DNA of 24,564 bases from CADCTM01 sp049671305 (GCA_049671305.1 JBATUR010000028.1:1-24564), one strand, 5' to 3'; shown: positions 1-8,657, counted from the stretch's first letter. The notes: a model not told the origin generated them from the sequence alone. Made by a program: numbers and translations.

Positions 1-386
1 AGGTAGATTCGCCCAATATAATAAGGTAACCCCCAAGTTATGATTTGTGAGGTTGTTGGAGAAATTGGGCTAAGTCCGTTGGAAAATTGGGACATAATTG
101 GACAAAAACACCAAATCAATATTGGTACGTCCAGCAAGCCTAATTTAAATTTACTAAATCTTCCCGAATCAAAGATCAGCGTCGCTATCAACACAGCATA
201 AGTAGTCGCTGATACCTTGTCATAAGGAGGAATTCCCTGGACAATTGGATATTTAGCGACTTGTGGTAAAAACATAAATCCCGTTACATAACTTATGACA
301 ACAGCTTGCTGTGCGGGATATCGTGAAAAGAGATAGATTACGACTGGAATCCAGCCGAACATGACAAGGGGTACTAAAGGAGTCAT
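1..386 (-). CDS. O-antigen polymerase/ligase-like protein (Wzy-like), N-terminal part, cut by window edge
   Basis: An open frame on the minus strand runs without a stop from about 449 to the left edge. The first ATG is at 386-384 (MTPLVPLVMFGWIPV...), followed by hydrophobic stretches (VMFGWIPVVIYLF, AVVISYVTGFMFLP), the polar PIVQGIPPYDK and a further helix (TYAVLIATLIFD). This hydrophobic start, with a 'FSRYPAQQAV' loop and an 'IPPYDKVSATTY' segment, resembles the N-terminus of cyanobacterial O-antigen ligase/polymerase-like proteins that join repeat units in the periplasm; that is family knowledge recalled, not searched. The frame extends upstream of the ATG with plausible coding sequence (TAEYSFPVRAFTKP), so the true start may be a non-ATG codon; no Shine-Dalgarno is obvious. 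It lies 320 bp downstream of the oxygenase gene on the same strand and is probably the next gene of the locus. About 129 codons are visible. Confidence 0.6.
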   Translation of the reverse strand, partial: MTPLVPLVMFGWIPVVIYLFSRYPAQQAVVISYVTGFMFLPQVAKYPIVQGIPPYDKVSATTYAVLIATLIFDSGRFSKFKLGLLDVPILIWCFCPIMSQFSNGLSPISPTTSQIITWGLPYYIGRIY

Positions 387-706
387 AGGCTTGGTGAAAG
401 CACGAACAGGAAAGGAATACTCGGCAGTAGTGGAGGTTAGGTTAAATTAAGTTAAATATCTCAATAAAGATACTTAATTTTAGCTGAATCTAATCTAAAC
501 TTCTGCGATTTAATTACATCCAGCTTCTTTCTGGATAATCGCTAACAACTTATTAAAGCCAAGTCAAGATGACTTATAAACTTTTAAGGAAGTTCGATGT
601 AATTCTTTTCTTCCCATTCTACTAATGATCATTATTTTTACATAAGGAATAAAGTGTTTGGGTAGATGTTGAAATGCCCTGATGCTCGTTATAGATAGAA
701 ATGTAT
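387..706. other. Non-coding spacer with two stem-loops
   Basis: No convincing gene is seen. Two structures stand out. One is a two-part stem at 505-542: GCGATT (505) pairs with AATCGC (537) and ATCCAG (518) with CTGGAT (531), leaving a 7-nt bulge on one side. The other is ATAGATA/TATCTAT at 691-710, with a 6-nt loop, overlapping the stop codon of the oxygenase gene. Neither has the T-tract of a classical intrinsic terminator on the minus strand. The spacer could carry a promoter for the left-edge gene, but no clear -35/-10 pair was found. Confidence 0.5.
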
Positions 707-1534
707 CTATTTCTTGCTCAATAGTTTCACTGCATCAATGAAAATAGGGGGTGTTAGTTTCTTTACAATGGTTTTGAGGTCAATTCCTGATGATTTTTCT
801 TGAATTTCCTCTCCAGGTCTAGCTCGAAATATTGTAGAATGCGCTTTTCCTGAGATTTCTTCGGCGGGTCGTCCATTTGTATAATAATAAAGTGCCAAAG
901 ATTTCCGTGTCCTGCCTTCTGGACAAGTCAAAGGTTCAGGATGTCCATGATAGGTAAAGTCGGTTGTAGTAAAGATAACTAGGCGATTAAAGATTGGCAA
1001 AATCTTTTTTTCACATTTGGTGATTTCTTTATCCCATAATTCTAGATAACCGCCATATTCTTCTTGCCAATCTTTGTTAAGGTATAAAAGCAGATTTAAA
1101 CGACGGTCGAGATTTAGTTCAGTGTGTCGATTGAAATCTACGTGCATTTTTAGGTAGCCTCCTTTTTCGATTTGGTGAAGTCCACCACCTTCAAAATGAG
1201 GATCTGGAATGATTCCTTTAATACCTGTTAAAGTTTCTAAAAATTCAATGAAAGTTGATGAGTTTAATTGGTACAACAAAGCACGGGTATGATCTCCCAT
1301 GTTTCGCTCATGTTTATTAGCTAGCTTTTTTTCGGCTTTGTTTTCAAATTTTTGCCAATCGATATCGCCTGCTTTAGGAAATTCAGTTAATATGTTGTCC
1401 AAGATAAACTCTGGCAAGAAATCATCAATAACAACGTGGGGAAAAGGCTCGGCTTGTTGGTAACTTTCATGATTTTCTAGAGCCAATTTTTTGAGATATT
1501 CTGAGTCAAGCTTGAACATTACAGATGAATTCAT
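707..1534 (-). CDS. 2-oxoglutarate/Fe(II)-dependent oxygenase
   Basis: 275 residues. A prolyl-hydroxylase-like double-stranded beta-helix is indicated by the iron-binding HxD at H131/D133 (MHVDFNRH), a distal histidine at H196 (YHGHPEPL, H198 is the alternative) and R210 as the 2-oxoglutarate carboxylate ligand. GGYLELWD (161-168) and FNRLVIFTT (182-190) are typical core strands, and FPHVVIDDFLP (31-41) is a common N-terminal motif of this family. Such enzymes hydroxylate protein, small-molecule or sugar substrates; the substrate here cannot be read from sequence. A strong ribosome site, GGGGGA, lies just upstream of the ATG. The gene is in line with the acyltransferase upstream (91 bp gap), so it is probably co-transcribed with polysaccharide genes and may tailor the glycan or an associated lipid. 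The family call is firm; the role is inferred. Confidence 0.85.
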   Translation of the reverse strand: MNSSVMFKLDSEYLKKLALENHESYQQAEPFPHVVIDDFLPEFILDNILTEFPKAGDIDWQKFENKAEKKLANKHERNMGDHTRALLYQLNSSTFIEFLETLTGIKGIIPDPHFEGGGLHQIEKGGYLKMHVDFNRHTELNLDRRLNLLLYLNKDWQEEYGGYLELWDKEITKCEKKILPIFNRLVIFTTTDFTYHGHPEPLTCPEGRTRKSLALYYYTNGRPAEEISGKAHSTIFRARPGEEIQEKSSGIDLKTIVKKLTPPIFIDAVKLLSKK

Positions 1535-1625
1535 GTTATTCCCCCAGACTAGTTAAAAAACAGTTAAGAAACAGCGAAATTAACAGATCTAAATTGTAAG
1601 GCAGGCTAATCAGTATCTATTTTAG

Positions 1626-2849
1626 TTAGAGGGGCCAGCGCACTACAAATAAAAGACACAGAACAATTTGACCAAAAGTCCTGGGATAAATTGCTAAAGC
1701 AGTAGCTTCTTTCCCAGTGATTAAGGTAATAATAGCGGCTAAAATAAATAGCCCTACTAACCCTAACCAAACAATCTTTTGTTGCTTAAATCGACGAACT
1801 TTTTGACTAAAGTTTTCTACTTGACGTGAAAAGAAGAAGCTCAAAACTAAAACAGCGACGGCGATTAAACTGTATTTAAATAGATCTACTTCTTTACCTC
1901 CACTGATGACGGCTAAGTAGATGAGGATATAATGTATGGGTACAACTGCCAAAGAAGCAATTCCTTTTAAAGACAAAGCTTCTTGCAAATTTGCTAATTT
2001 AGAGTTTTTACAAAGTGCTAAAGAAATAGCAAGTCCAACCAAAATTATGGCAAAACTTACCACATAAAACCCTATACCTACTGTTCCCCATCGAAAAAAA
2101 GAAGCTCCACGTTTTGCTAGAAATAAGCCAGCAAATGCCGGGAGTATTCCAAGCATTAATAAACCTAAAACTGCCTTGGTGCGATGATTTTCGATAAACC
2201 TCCGATAATGTACAGCCGCAACACCAGCCAGATAACCAATAAACGGATAAGCTAGCCACGGGGAAAGCGGATACGAAATACCTGGAGTATCTTTGAATCC
2301 TACTATCCAATTGAGCAGCAATCCTCCTTGCTGATCATAGCCAAGAGTATGCAGATAGGGACCTAGCAAGTAACGTATGAGGGAAATAGCAACAAATCCA
2401 ATTAGAGAAACGATTATGGGAAATTTGGATTTTCTAACGAATTCCAGCACCAAACTCGAAAGACCAATAAATCCAAGAAACTCTAATCCTACCCACTTGC
2501 CATTACTCCAGTGTATTAATAAATCAGCAAAAATTAGTATGATTAACTTATTAAGAATTACATACCAATGACTTGCTTTCTTTTTCTGGATTGATTGGAG
2601 TCCATAGCCAACGCCTGTTACAAAAAAAAAGAGAACAGGAGCAGAGCTGCTAATAAATAGTAAACTACTGGCAAAGACTCCATTAACTTGTGTTGGAGCA
2701 AGTGTTTGATAGCCAGCATGATTGACAATCATTAGGAATGCTGCCAAGCCTCGTAGGATATCTAACTCTTTCCAATGAATACTCTGTTTTTGAGTATTGT
2801 TTGTCATAAGTTGTAAGTTTGCTGCTCTAGTGTCTATATTTTGTGCCAT
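1626..2849 (-). CDS. Membrane acyltransferase, AT3 type
   Basis: 407 residues with about ten to eleven hydrophobic helices. The N-terminus has the acyltransferase-3 signature ELDILRGLAAFLMIVNHAGY: R33 and H44 are separated by exactly ten residues (the R/K-X10-H motif of this family). Such inner-membrane proteins acetylate or otherwise acylate sugars of O-antigens and exopolysaccharides, moving acyl groups across the membrane. The last helix is followed by a short end (FVVRWPL), and there is no SGNH domain, so any extracytoplasmic partner would be a separate protein. It sits between the putative glycosyltransferase (68 bp gap) and the oxygenase on the same strand. No clear Shine-Dalgarno precedes the ATG; an internal start at M15 would still keep the motif. 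An OpgC/DUF1624-like protein is the alternative. Confidence 0.75.
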   Translation of the reverse strand: MAQNIDTRAANLQLMTNNTQKQSIHWKELDILRGLAAFLMIVNHAGYQTLAPTQVNGVFASSLLFISSSAPVLFFFVTGVGYGLQSIQKKKASHWYVILNKLIILIFADLLIHWSNGKWVGLEFLGFIGLSSLVLEFVRKSKFPIIVSLIGFVAISLIRYLLGPYLHTLGYDQQGGLLLNWIVGFKDTPGISYPLSPWLAYPFIGYLAGVAAVHYRRFIENHRTKAVLGLLMLGILPAFAGLFLAKRGASFFRWGTVGIGFYVVSFAIILVGLAISLALCKNSKLANLQEALSLKGIASLAVVPIHYILIYLAVISGGKEVDLFKYSLIAVAVLVLSFFFSRQVENFSQKVRRFKQQKIVWLGLVGLFILAAIITLITGKEATALAIYPRTFGQIVLCLLFVVRWPL

Positions 2850-2917
2850 CTAGAGCAGACTTTTTAGGATTCTTGTCGAAACTGTAATATCTTGCCAATC
2901 AATAAGATTGTTGAAGT

Positions 2918-3895
2918 CTAATGCAGCTTGGATAAATCCTTAATGGACGAAAAGACGTATTCAGGTGATTGTTCTGGATACAGTTGAGAATATTTAGTAT
3001 CGTAATGCCTTACTTCCAAAAAGTTGAGGTTTATAGGATGTGGTTTGTAGAGAGAAAAGCACTCCCACAAACTATAAGTGGCTGAACACTCCCGTGGACC
3101 ACCAAAACCTAAATCTTTACCATTGAAGTCTCGGCTAGACTCAACCCAATAGTTGATTTGAGATTTTGACAAGCAGAAGAAACCAGAATGAGGATTGGTA
3201 CATTCAGCAAATTTAACTCCATCGATTTCTAGAGCTGATAGTTTGCTCCATGCCATTTTTTCATCCATTGTTAGATCAATGTAGGTTTTTTTTACTTCCC
3301 ATAACTCATAGCGATTAGGAAGTAAAACATCTCGAACTAATCCAACTTTTGTATTAAATTTTTCCAGTTTTTCTAAGAAAAAGCTATCTTGAAGAAGAAT
3401 ATCGTCTTCAAGAAAAATAAACCAATCAAAATTATCAACTCTTTTGATTAATTCATCTTGACATCTAAATCCAATAAACATTGGCTCAATATCTACTTCT
3501 TCTTGTACTTGAACACAATCAATTTGGTATTGAGGGAGATAAGCTTCAATATGTCGTCCCGCTACGGTTTTGAGAACAATTGTGAGTTGACAATGAGCAA
3601 AGCTAGCAAGCAATGCATCAATTGTTGTGGTTAATTTTTCTATTTTGCTTTGAGCTTTATCTCGGTCTTGAGCTTCCTCCACTGAGGTAATATGGGGAAT
3701 TACTACCAAAACTTTAGGAACTTTCGTTTCAAAGGGAGGACGTTCTCCTATTGTTTTGAGAACTGTGTGTTTTTGATAGAACAACGAAACTTTTAGGTAT
3801 CTTCTCAGACTATGAATGAAATCAAACATTAGTACCCAACAAAAAAGAATAAGGTGATAGAGTTTCTGTCTGTAACTTGTCTGTTTAATGTCCAT
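2918..3895 (-). CDS. Putative membrane-anchored glycosyltransferase, family unassigned
   Basis: 325 residues. A hydrophobic segment at about 11-28 (KLYHLILFCWVLMFDFIH) could anchor the protein. The body starts at 61 with KVLVVIPHIT, a typical first beta-strand of GT-A folds. The acidic stretch FDWFIFLEDDILL (156-168, EDD at 163-165) resembles the metal- and nucleotide-sugar-binding DxD region. Later FGGPRECSATYSLW could form the acceptor side. I do not recognise a specific family, so donor and acceptor are unknown. A good ribosome site (GGAG about 9 nt upstream) supports this ATG. Only 13 bp separate it from the flippase gene, so the two are almost certainly co-transcribed, which supports a role in building the repeat unit or a cap sugar. 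Confidence 0.6.
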   Translation of the reverse strand: MDIKQTSYRQKLYHLILFCWVLMFDFIHSLRRYLKVSLFYQKHTVLKTIGERPPFETKVPKVLVVIPHITSVEEAQDRDKAQSKIEKLTTTIDALLASFAHCQLTIVLKTVAGRHIEAYLPQYQIDCVQVQEEVDIEPMFIGFRCQDELIKRVDNFDWFIFLEDDILLQDSFFLEKLEKFNTKVGLVRDVLLPNRYELWEVKKTYIDLTMDEKMAWSKLSALEIDGVKFAECTNPHSGFFCLSKSQINYWVESSRDFNGKDLGFGGPRECSATYSLWECFSLYKPHPINLNFLEVRHYDTKYSQLYPEQSPEYVFSSIKDLSKLH

Positions 3896-3908
3896 CAGAT
3901 ATTCTCCA

Positions 3909-5252
3909 TTATCGAAGTATTTGACTAATAGGGAGCCCCCATCCTAAATAATATCTACTGAGTAAGGTGACTGTCAGTAGTGATAGAAAAATAGCAGTTA
4001 CTTTGAGGTCTTGTCCAAGACAGAATAATTTTTCTCTCCATAGACCATATAGAATTGCACAATAGAGAGGGAAATCATTGAAAGCGATAACAACCATAGC
4101 TCCTACCATGCCGTAGTTATTAAAAGCAAATGGCAATCCAATACTAATCGTCAGAAAAGTCAACAAAAATCCTTGAGCATTGTAGATAGGTTTTCCAATT
4201 GCCAAGAGAGCTGGACTTATGCTGCTGTAAAGCGAAGTATGCCAAATTCCCATAGCAATAATTGGCATCATCCATGCTGCTTCGTGAAACGCCGGCTTAT
4301 AGAGAAATCGAATTACAATATCTCCAAAACTGACTAAGAAAGTTAAGCCAACGGATAAGGCAAGAAGCAGCGGGAAACGATTTTTAAGAATCTTGGCACG
4401 AAACGTTTCACGAGGAAGATCAATCATTTTGGAAAAAGCTGGAAAAAGTACTTTTCCACTTAGTGCCAAAATTACTTGCCGTGGGATGTCAGCAAGTCCA
4501 AAAGCAATTCCGTAAACACCTAATACGCTAAGTGGTACATATTTTGCCAAAATTAGTCGGTCAGATTGTGTTGCAAAAAATGTTAAAAGTGTTCCGAAAA
4601 ATACCCACTTGCCAAAAGAAAAAATACTTTGAGCTGATGTTTTATCCCAAGCAAAGCGGTCAGAGAAGTCTGGAACTAAACGATGACTCCAAACTAATTG
4701 GACTATAGCTCCTACTAAACCACCACTAACTAAAGCCCAAACAGTAGGATTAAAATAAGCCCAAATAACGGTTACGGCTAGGGAAATAATTTGCCCTCCC
4801 AGCTCAAATACTGCCAACTTTCCTAATGCAATTTGGCGATTGAGTGTGTACATTGAAGTGGAATTAAATCCATTGATGATTGTAGTCAAACCAACGGATG
4901 GAATTAACCACAGTAACTGTGGTTCTTTGTACAACACAGAAACTGGATAGGCAATTAAGATAGAACCAATCCACAATACAACGCCACGAATAGCTTGCAT
5001 TGTCCAGGCTGTATTCAAAAAAACGGGGTCATCTCCCCGCTTGTTTTGAATAATACTTTGACCAATGCCGATATCGGAAAATAAGTGTAAGCCGATGATA
5101 AAGACATTAACCAAAGCCATCAGACCAAAAAGATCTGGAACAAGCAGACGCGCTAGGATTAAATTATTGCCAAATCGCAGAACTTGGCTGGCTCCATAGC
5201 CAGCAATTGTCCAAAGTGACCCACGAATAGCTAACTTTTTAACGGATGACAT
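3909..5252 (-). CDS. Wzx-like polysaccharide flippase
   Basis: 447 residues with about 12-14 predicted membrane helices, beginning with the characteristic RGSLWTIAGYGASQVLRFGNN and ARLLVPDLFGLMALVNVF, as in the MATE/PST (oligosaccharide flippase, Wzx/RfbX) family. GIGQSIIQNKRGDDPVFLNTA (start of the second helical pair) and KWVFFGTLLTFFATQSDRLIL are also family-typical. The protein would move lipid-linked repeat units from the cytoplasmic to the periplasmic face of the inner membrane, for use by the Wzy-like polymerase partly seen at the left edge. Length is normal for the family. The start is supported by GAGAAATC before the ATG. It lies 56 bp downstream of the GT4 gene and 13 bp upstream of the putative glycosyltransferase, consistent with one operon. 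Confidence 0.88.
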   Translation of the reverse strand: MSSVKKLAIRGSLWTIAGYGASQVLRFGNNLILARLLVPDLFGLMALVNVFIIGLHLFSDIGIGQSIIQNKRGDDPVFLNTAWTMQAIRGVVLWIGSILIAYPVSVLYKEPQLLWLIPSVGLTTIINGFNSTSMYTLNRQIALGKLAVFELGGQIISLAVTVIWAYFNPTVWALVSGGLVGAIVQLVWSHRLVPDFSDRFAWDKTSAQSIFSFGKWVFFGTLLTFFATQSDRLILAKYVPLSVLGVYGIAFGLADIPRQVILALSGKVLFPAFSKMIDLPRETFRAKILKNRFPLLLALSVGLTFLVSFGDIVIRFLYKPAFHEAAWMMPIIAMGIWHTSLYSSISPALLAIGKPIYNAQGFLLTFLTISIGLPFAFNNYGMVGAMVVIAFNDFPLYCAILYGLWREKLFCLGQDLKVTAIFLSLLTVTLLSRYYLGWGLPISQILR

Positions 5253-5308
5253 GATTTCTCAGGCAGTGGGAAAATCGGACGTGTAAACGCTCAACAGACG
5301 TTGTGGCA

Positions 5309-6580
5309 TCAGCGAGACTTAGTGTAGCTGTTGGCATAAGGCATACTTGGCTGAAGTTCAATTGTTGTAGCAGGCTTCTCGCTGTTTGACGGAAACAAAG
5401 CGGCTAAGTTGCTAGCTTCAATCTTAGAATTATGTCGCTCGGCAACACGTTCTGCTCCAACCTTACCCATCTGTTCTAGCTTTTCTAAAGGCGCTTGTAA
5501 AGCACAACGCATAGCTTCTGTCAAGTCTTCAACTGAACCAGCGGGTACTAACCACCCACAAACTCCAGGCTCAACTAATTCAGGAATTCCTGCAACATAG
5601 GTGCTAATTATGGGGCGCGAAAGTGCTAACGCTTCCATTATTACTACAGGCAAACCTTCAGCAAAACTGGGTAAAACCATCGCCCGTGATGCCAGAATTT
5701 GTTGCTGGACATCATTGTTACTAGCCCATCCTGTAATTTCAATGTGGTCTTGAAGCCCAAATTGTTTAATCATTACTTCAATTTGAGGGCGCAGCGGTCC
5801 ATCGCCCACTAATACTAATTTAAACTTTAAGCCTTCTTTGGCTAACGAAGCCGCGGCTTCAACCAACAGCAAATGCCCTTTTTGTTCGCAAAGCCGACCA
5901 ACACAAACTAAGCGAGGTTCGTCTGGGATAGGAACATCAGGCTGACGCAAAAATAGCTCGTCTACACCGCAATGAATGATGTGGATTTTTGACCAATGCT
6001 GACGATCGCACCAGCGATAAAGCTGACTTTTGCCAAATGAGCTAATTGCTACGACAAAATTAGCACGATTGATTTTTGCTTCTAGGGCGATCGCTTTTAC
6101 TTTATCAAACTCTTCAGGACCATGAACGGTAAAGCTATAAGGTGGACCGCCAAGCTCATGACACAACATCGCCACGGTTGTTGAATTTGTGCCAAAGTGT
6201 GCATGAACATGAGCAATTTTTTCATCTTTAAACCAACCTAGCAGCACACAAGCTTCTGCTAAATAAGCCAGATGACGCACCACGCCACGCTCTGAAGACC
6301 AACCCACCTGGAGCATTAGCCTTAAAGCTTTCCAGAAAACCGAGGGTTTTGTTATGGCAACATTTAGCAGTGCCAAAAGCAAGCCAAATTTGCCAACATC
6401 TAAGACAACCCGTGTCTTGTCTAACTCTTGTTTATCCTCTTCATCGACAAGTTCAGAACCGCAGTCACGGATAGAAAACCGAGAGACTTTAGTACCACTT
6501 GCCTCGACTCCAGCAATTTCCCGCCGGATGAAACTGTGACTAACTTTCGGATATTGATTAACGAGATAAGCAATTGTCAT
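5309..6580 (-). CDS. GT4-family glycosyltransferase (WcaL/EpsF-like)
   Basis: A GT-B fold retaining transferase of 423 residues from the ATG at 6580; a TTG four codons earlier (6592) is the alternative start. The N-terminal domain begins IAYLVNQYPKVSHSFIRREI, a hallmark of the colanic-acid WcaL-type group, with HVHAHFGTNS and FTVHGPEEF forming the acceptor site. The C-terminal domain has VGRLCEQKGH, LVGDGPLRPQIE and the EX7E motif EGLPVVIME, with the two glutamates that contact the nucleotide sugar. It should add one sugar of the lipid-linked repeat on the cytoplasmic face; donor and linkage cannot be read from sequence. It is the first gene of the leftward block. The C-terminal tail (after about 400) is short and low in structure. 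No strong Shine-Dalgarno is seen. A HIP1 octamer lies inside the gene at 6087. Confidence 0.9.
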   Translation of the reverse strand: MTIAYLVNQYPKVSHSFIRREIAGVEASGTKVSRFSIRDCGSELVDEEDKQELDKTRVVLDVGKFGLLLALLNVAITKPSVFWKALRLMLQVGWSSERGVVRHLAYLAEACVLLGWFKDEKIAHVHAHFGTNSTTVAMLCHELGGPPYSFTVHGPEEFDKVKAIALEAKINRANFVVAISSFGKSQLYRWCDRQHWSKIHIIHCGVDELFLRQPDVPIPDEPRLVCVGRLCEQKGHLLLVEAAASLAKEGLKFKLVLVGDGPLRPQIEVMIKQFGLQDHIEITGWASNNDVQQQILASRAMVLPSFAEGLPVVIMEALALSRPIISTYVAGIPELVEPGVCGWLVPAGSVEDLTEAMRCALQAPLEKLEQMGKVGAERVAERHNSKIEASNLAALFPSNSEKPATTIELQPSMPYANSYTKSR

Positions 6581-7295
6581 GGGTTTATTCAAGGCAAATA
6601 GTATTCTTGTCCAATCAAAAAGCTGTTGTGAAATTTACATTTCGTCAACGTCAGTAGAGGCTTATCCCTACTGCCAACAACTTTTGTGATGCGCTCCTGC
6701 CTCTTTAAGGGCTTTTGGACTACCCAATTCTCTCAATCCTACGAGTATAAGAGATGGTAATGTCTCCAATATTGTAGGTAACCCTTAATTTTGTTTCGGG
6801 ATTTTAATCATATAAACGGCATGAGATTTTGCCGTGTCTTTTTGAAAAAATCCGCTCTTATGCAGCTAAGACGACTATCCCAGTTGCTTCTGTACTCCTA
6901 AAAAGTGAGCATTTGTATCTTAATCAAGCTTAGGCGATTTTTTGTTGTAAGAGTGAGAAAAGCCTTGCTAAAACTTAATCAAGAAGATAACTTATAAAAA
7001 CTTGATAAACTTGGGCTTTGATTTCCGGAAACACTGGGTTTGACTTCGATCTTATACAAGTTAGGAGGCAAAGTCTAGAAAGCTACAGCGCGTCAAGTAA
7101 AGGGGAAACATTAATCAAGACGATTCTCTGGGTTGAAAAACAACGGCATAATTAGCATTCAGCTTTATCCTACAGTCGTTAGACTTGGGCATTCGACAGC
7201 ATTATTAGTGCATGACCTTAATTAGGATAAGTCGTCAGAGAGATTCAAAGAGGCTTTCTCACTCTTCTCAAATAAATTTTTGCACTTGGAACTGT
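6581..7295. other. Non-coding divergent region left of the TnpB element
   Basis: No gene longer than about 40 codons is convincing here. It lies upstream of the leftward GT4-flippase block and, before the TnpB insertion, was probably also the upstream region of wzc. It is AT-rich with a terminator-like hairpin at 6816-6835. No -35/-10 pair is strong enough to call. Confidence 0.5.
6816..6842 (+). terminator. Terminator-like or leader hairpin
   Basis: ACGGCA (6816-6821) and TGCCGT (6830-6835) form a perfect 6-bp stem with an 8-nt loop, followed by GTCTTTTT. On the plus strand this has the form of an intrinsic terminator, yet no plus-strand gene ends here. It may be an attenuator in the leader of a rightward transcript aimed at wzc. 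Confidence 0.4.
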
Positions 7296-8588
7296 GGACA
7301 AGCAAACTTCGTCGCGGTTACCATGAACTAAATAACACGGTAAAGGTCGAATACCATGTATCAAGCAGTGAAAGTCAGACTCTATCCAACTCCTGAACAG
7401 AAAGACTATTTAGCTCAAGCATTTGGTAATTGTCGCTGGCTATGGAACTATTTGCTTAATGCTACTACAACTGCATACAAGGAAACTGGAAAAGGTCTTG
7501 CTAAAACTGCAATGGATGCCTTGCTACCAGGATTAAAAAAAGAATTTGATTGGTTAGGAATTGCCTATTCACAGTGTTTACAACGAGTCACTTTCAATCT
7601 TTCCAACGCTTTCGTCAATTTTTTTGAGGGTAGGTCAAAGTTCCCAAACTTTAAATCAAAGCACTCACGACAATCGATTCAATACCCTCAAAATGTTAAA
7701 CTAAATCTTGAACAATCAAATATCAAGTTTCCTGGCAACTTGGGTGTGGTCAAGAGCATTTTTCATCGGGAACTACCAACCGGGAAAATGGGTGCCTTAA
7801 CGGTTTCTAGAGGTCTTGATGCTAAATACTATGCTTCGATTCTATTTGAGTCTCCGCCTTGTTTGGTGGTAACCGCAAGAGGAGCAGTTGGGGTGGATTT
7901 GGGATTAAAAGATTTTGCCGTCACTTCCAATGGTGATAAGTATAATTTACCAAAGAAACATTTAAAAAAACTGGAGCTAAACAAGAAGCGTAAGCAACAA
8001 AAACTTTCCCGAAAGCAAGATGGAAGCAAGAAGAAACTAAAAGCTCAACATCTAGTTGATCAAGCTTCAAGTAAAATTGCTCATGTTTGTGAAGATTTTC
8101 TGCACAAGCTATCCCGCAAGATCGCTCACGATAACCAAGTGATTGTTGTAGAAAATTTAACCGTGAAGAATATGGTTAAGAATCCTAATCTCGCCCTAGC
8201 GATTAACGACAGCAGTTGGGAGCTGTTTCAAACTCTGCTTAAATACAAAGCTCAAAAGTTTGGTCATCAATACGTTGAAATTAATCGCTTTTTCCCGTCT
8301 TCACAACTTTGCAGTAAAACACTGTTGCCGCTCCCACAGCTTCAAAAGAGCTATGATTCTCTAGTACGCTTTGTTGATTGCCCTCACTGCAAACAACAGC
8401 ACGACCGAGATATCAATACTGCAATTAATATTAGGAATGAAGGTTTGCGGATTTTGGCGTTAGGAACTAGCGCTTCTGCCCAAGGAGGGGACGTAAGACC
8501 TCAAAAGAGAGGACGTAAAAAGTCCACATCTTCTAAGGCTATCCCCCTTGAGTTGGGAAACTCACACTTACCTGTGGGTAGTTCACTC
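7296..8588 (+). mobile_element. Solo IS200/IS605-family (IS1341-like) TnpB element, limits approximate
   Basis: The element carries only tnpB; no tnpA (Y1 transposase) is next to it. The left side has TTACC/GGTAA in a loose stem just before the ATG (about 7318-7344). The right side has stacked small hairpins ending near GGTAGTTCAC (8577-8586), as in the right ends of this family. The ends are judged from these hairpins only. It lies between the GT4 and wzc genes and is oriented like wzc. Confidence 0.6.
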
Positions 8589-8657
8589 TCTTTTCACGAA
8601 AATATAGGTATCACTAAAAGTTTTCCCTGTATAAGATGGCAAGAAAGGAAATCTTAA
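7356..8657 (+). CDS. tnpB: TnpB, RNA-guided nuclease of the IS605 family
   Basis: 433 residues. An N-terminal helix-turn-helix-like segment begins KVRLYPTPEQ, with FGNCRWLWNYLL. The RuvC-like nuclease has D181 in GVDLGLKDFAV, E266 in VIVVENLTVKNM and D350/D352 in HDRDINTAINI, so all three acidic sites are present. TnpB uses an RNA copied from the element's right end (omega RNA) to cut DNA next to a short target motif, which helps keep the element in the genome. The zinc-finger region is odd: C319 (QLCSKT) has no partner at 322 and is followed by TLLPLPQL, while C342/C345 (DCPHC) are normal. The last ~45 codons read through the predicted right end into flanking DNA. The frame is otherwise intact, so the protein may be active. 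Confidence 0.9.
   Translation: MYQAVKVRLYPTPEQKDYLAQAFGNCRWLWNYLLNATTTAYKETGKGLAKTAMDALLPGLKKEFDWLGIAYSQCLQRVTFNLSNAFVNFFEGRSKFPNFKSKHSRQSIQYPQNVKLNLEQSNIKFPGNLGVVKSIFHRELPTGKMGALTVSRGLDAKYYASILFESPPCLVVTARGAVGVDLGLKDFAVTSNGDKYNLPKKHLKKLELNKKRKQQKLSRKQDGSKKKLKAQHLVDQASSKIAHVCEDFLHKLSRKIAHDNQVIVVENLTVKNMVKNPNLALAINDSSWELFQTLLKYKAQKFGHQYVEINRFFPSSQLCSKTLLPLPQLQKSYDSLVRFVDCPHCKQQHDRDINTAINIRNEGLRILALGTSASAQGGDVRPQKRGRKKSTSSKAIPLELGNSHLPVGSSLSFHENIGITKSFPCIRWQERKS
8455..8590 (+). ncRNA. Predicted omega (guide) RNA at the right end of the TnpB element
   Basis: The region overlaps the 3' end of tnpB and folds into consecutive stems: GGAC (8489)/GTCC (8522) enclosing CCTC (8499)/GAGG (8509); GAGTT-GGGA-AACTC at 8550-8563; and TACC-TGTG-GGTA at 8569-8580. 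Such RNAs end at the right end of IS605-type elements and take their guide from the flanking DNA, here starting about 8587. The exact 5' and 3' ends are not fixed by sequence alone. Confidence 0.5.

Noticed and set aside
7015..7050. TTGAT-like words considered as the target motif marking the left end of the TnpB element
   Set aside because: They lie more than 300 bp from tnpB, the motif differs among IS605 elements, and the words are common in AT-rich DNA.
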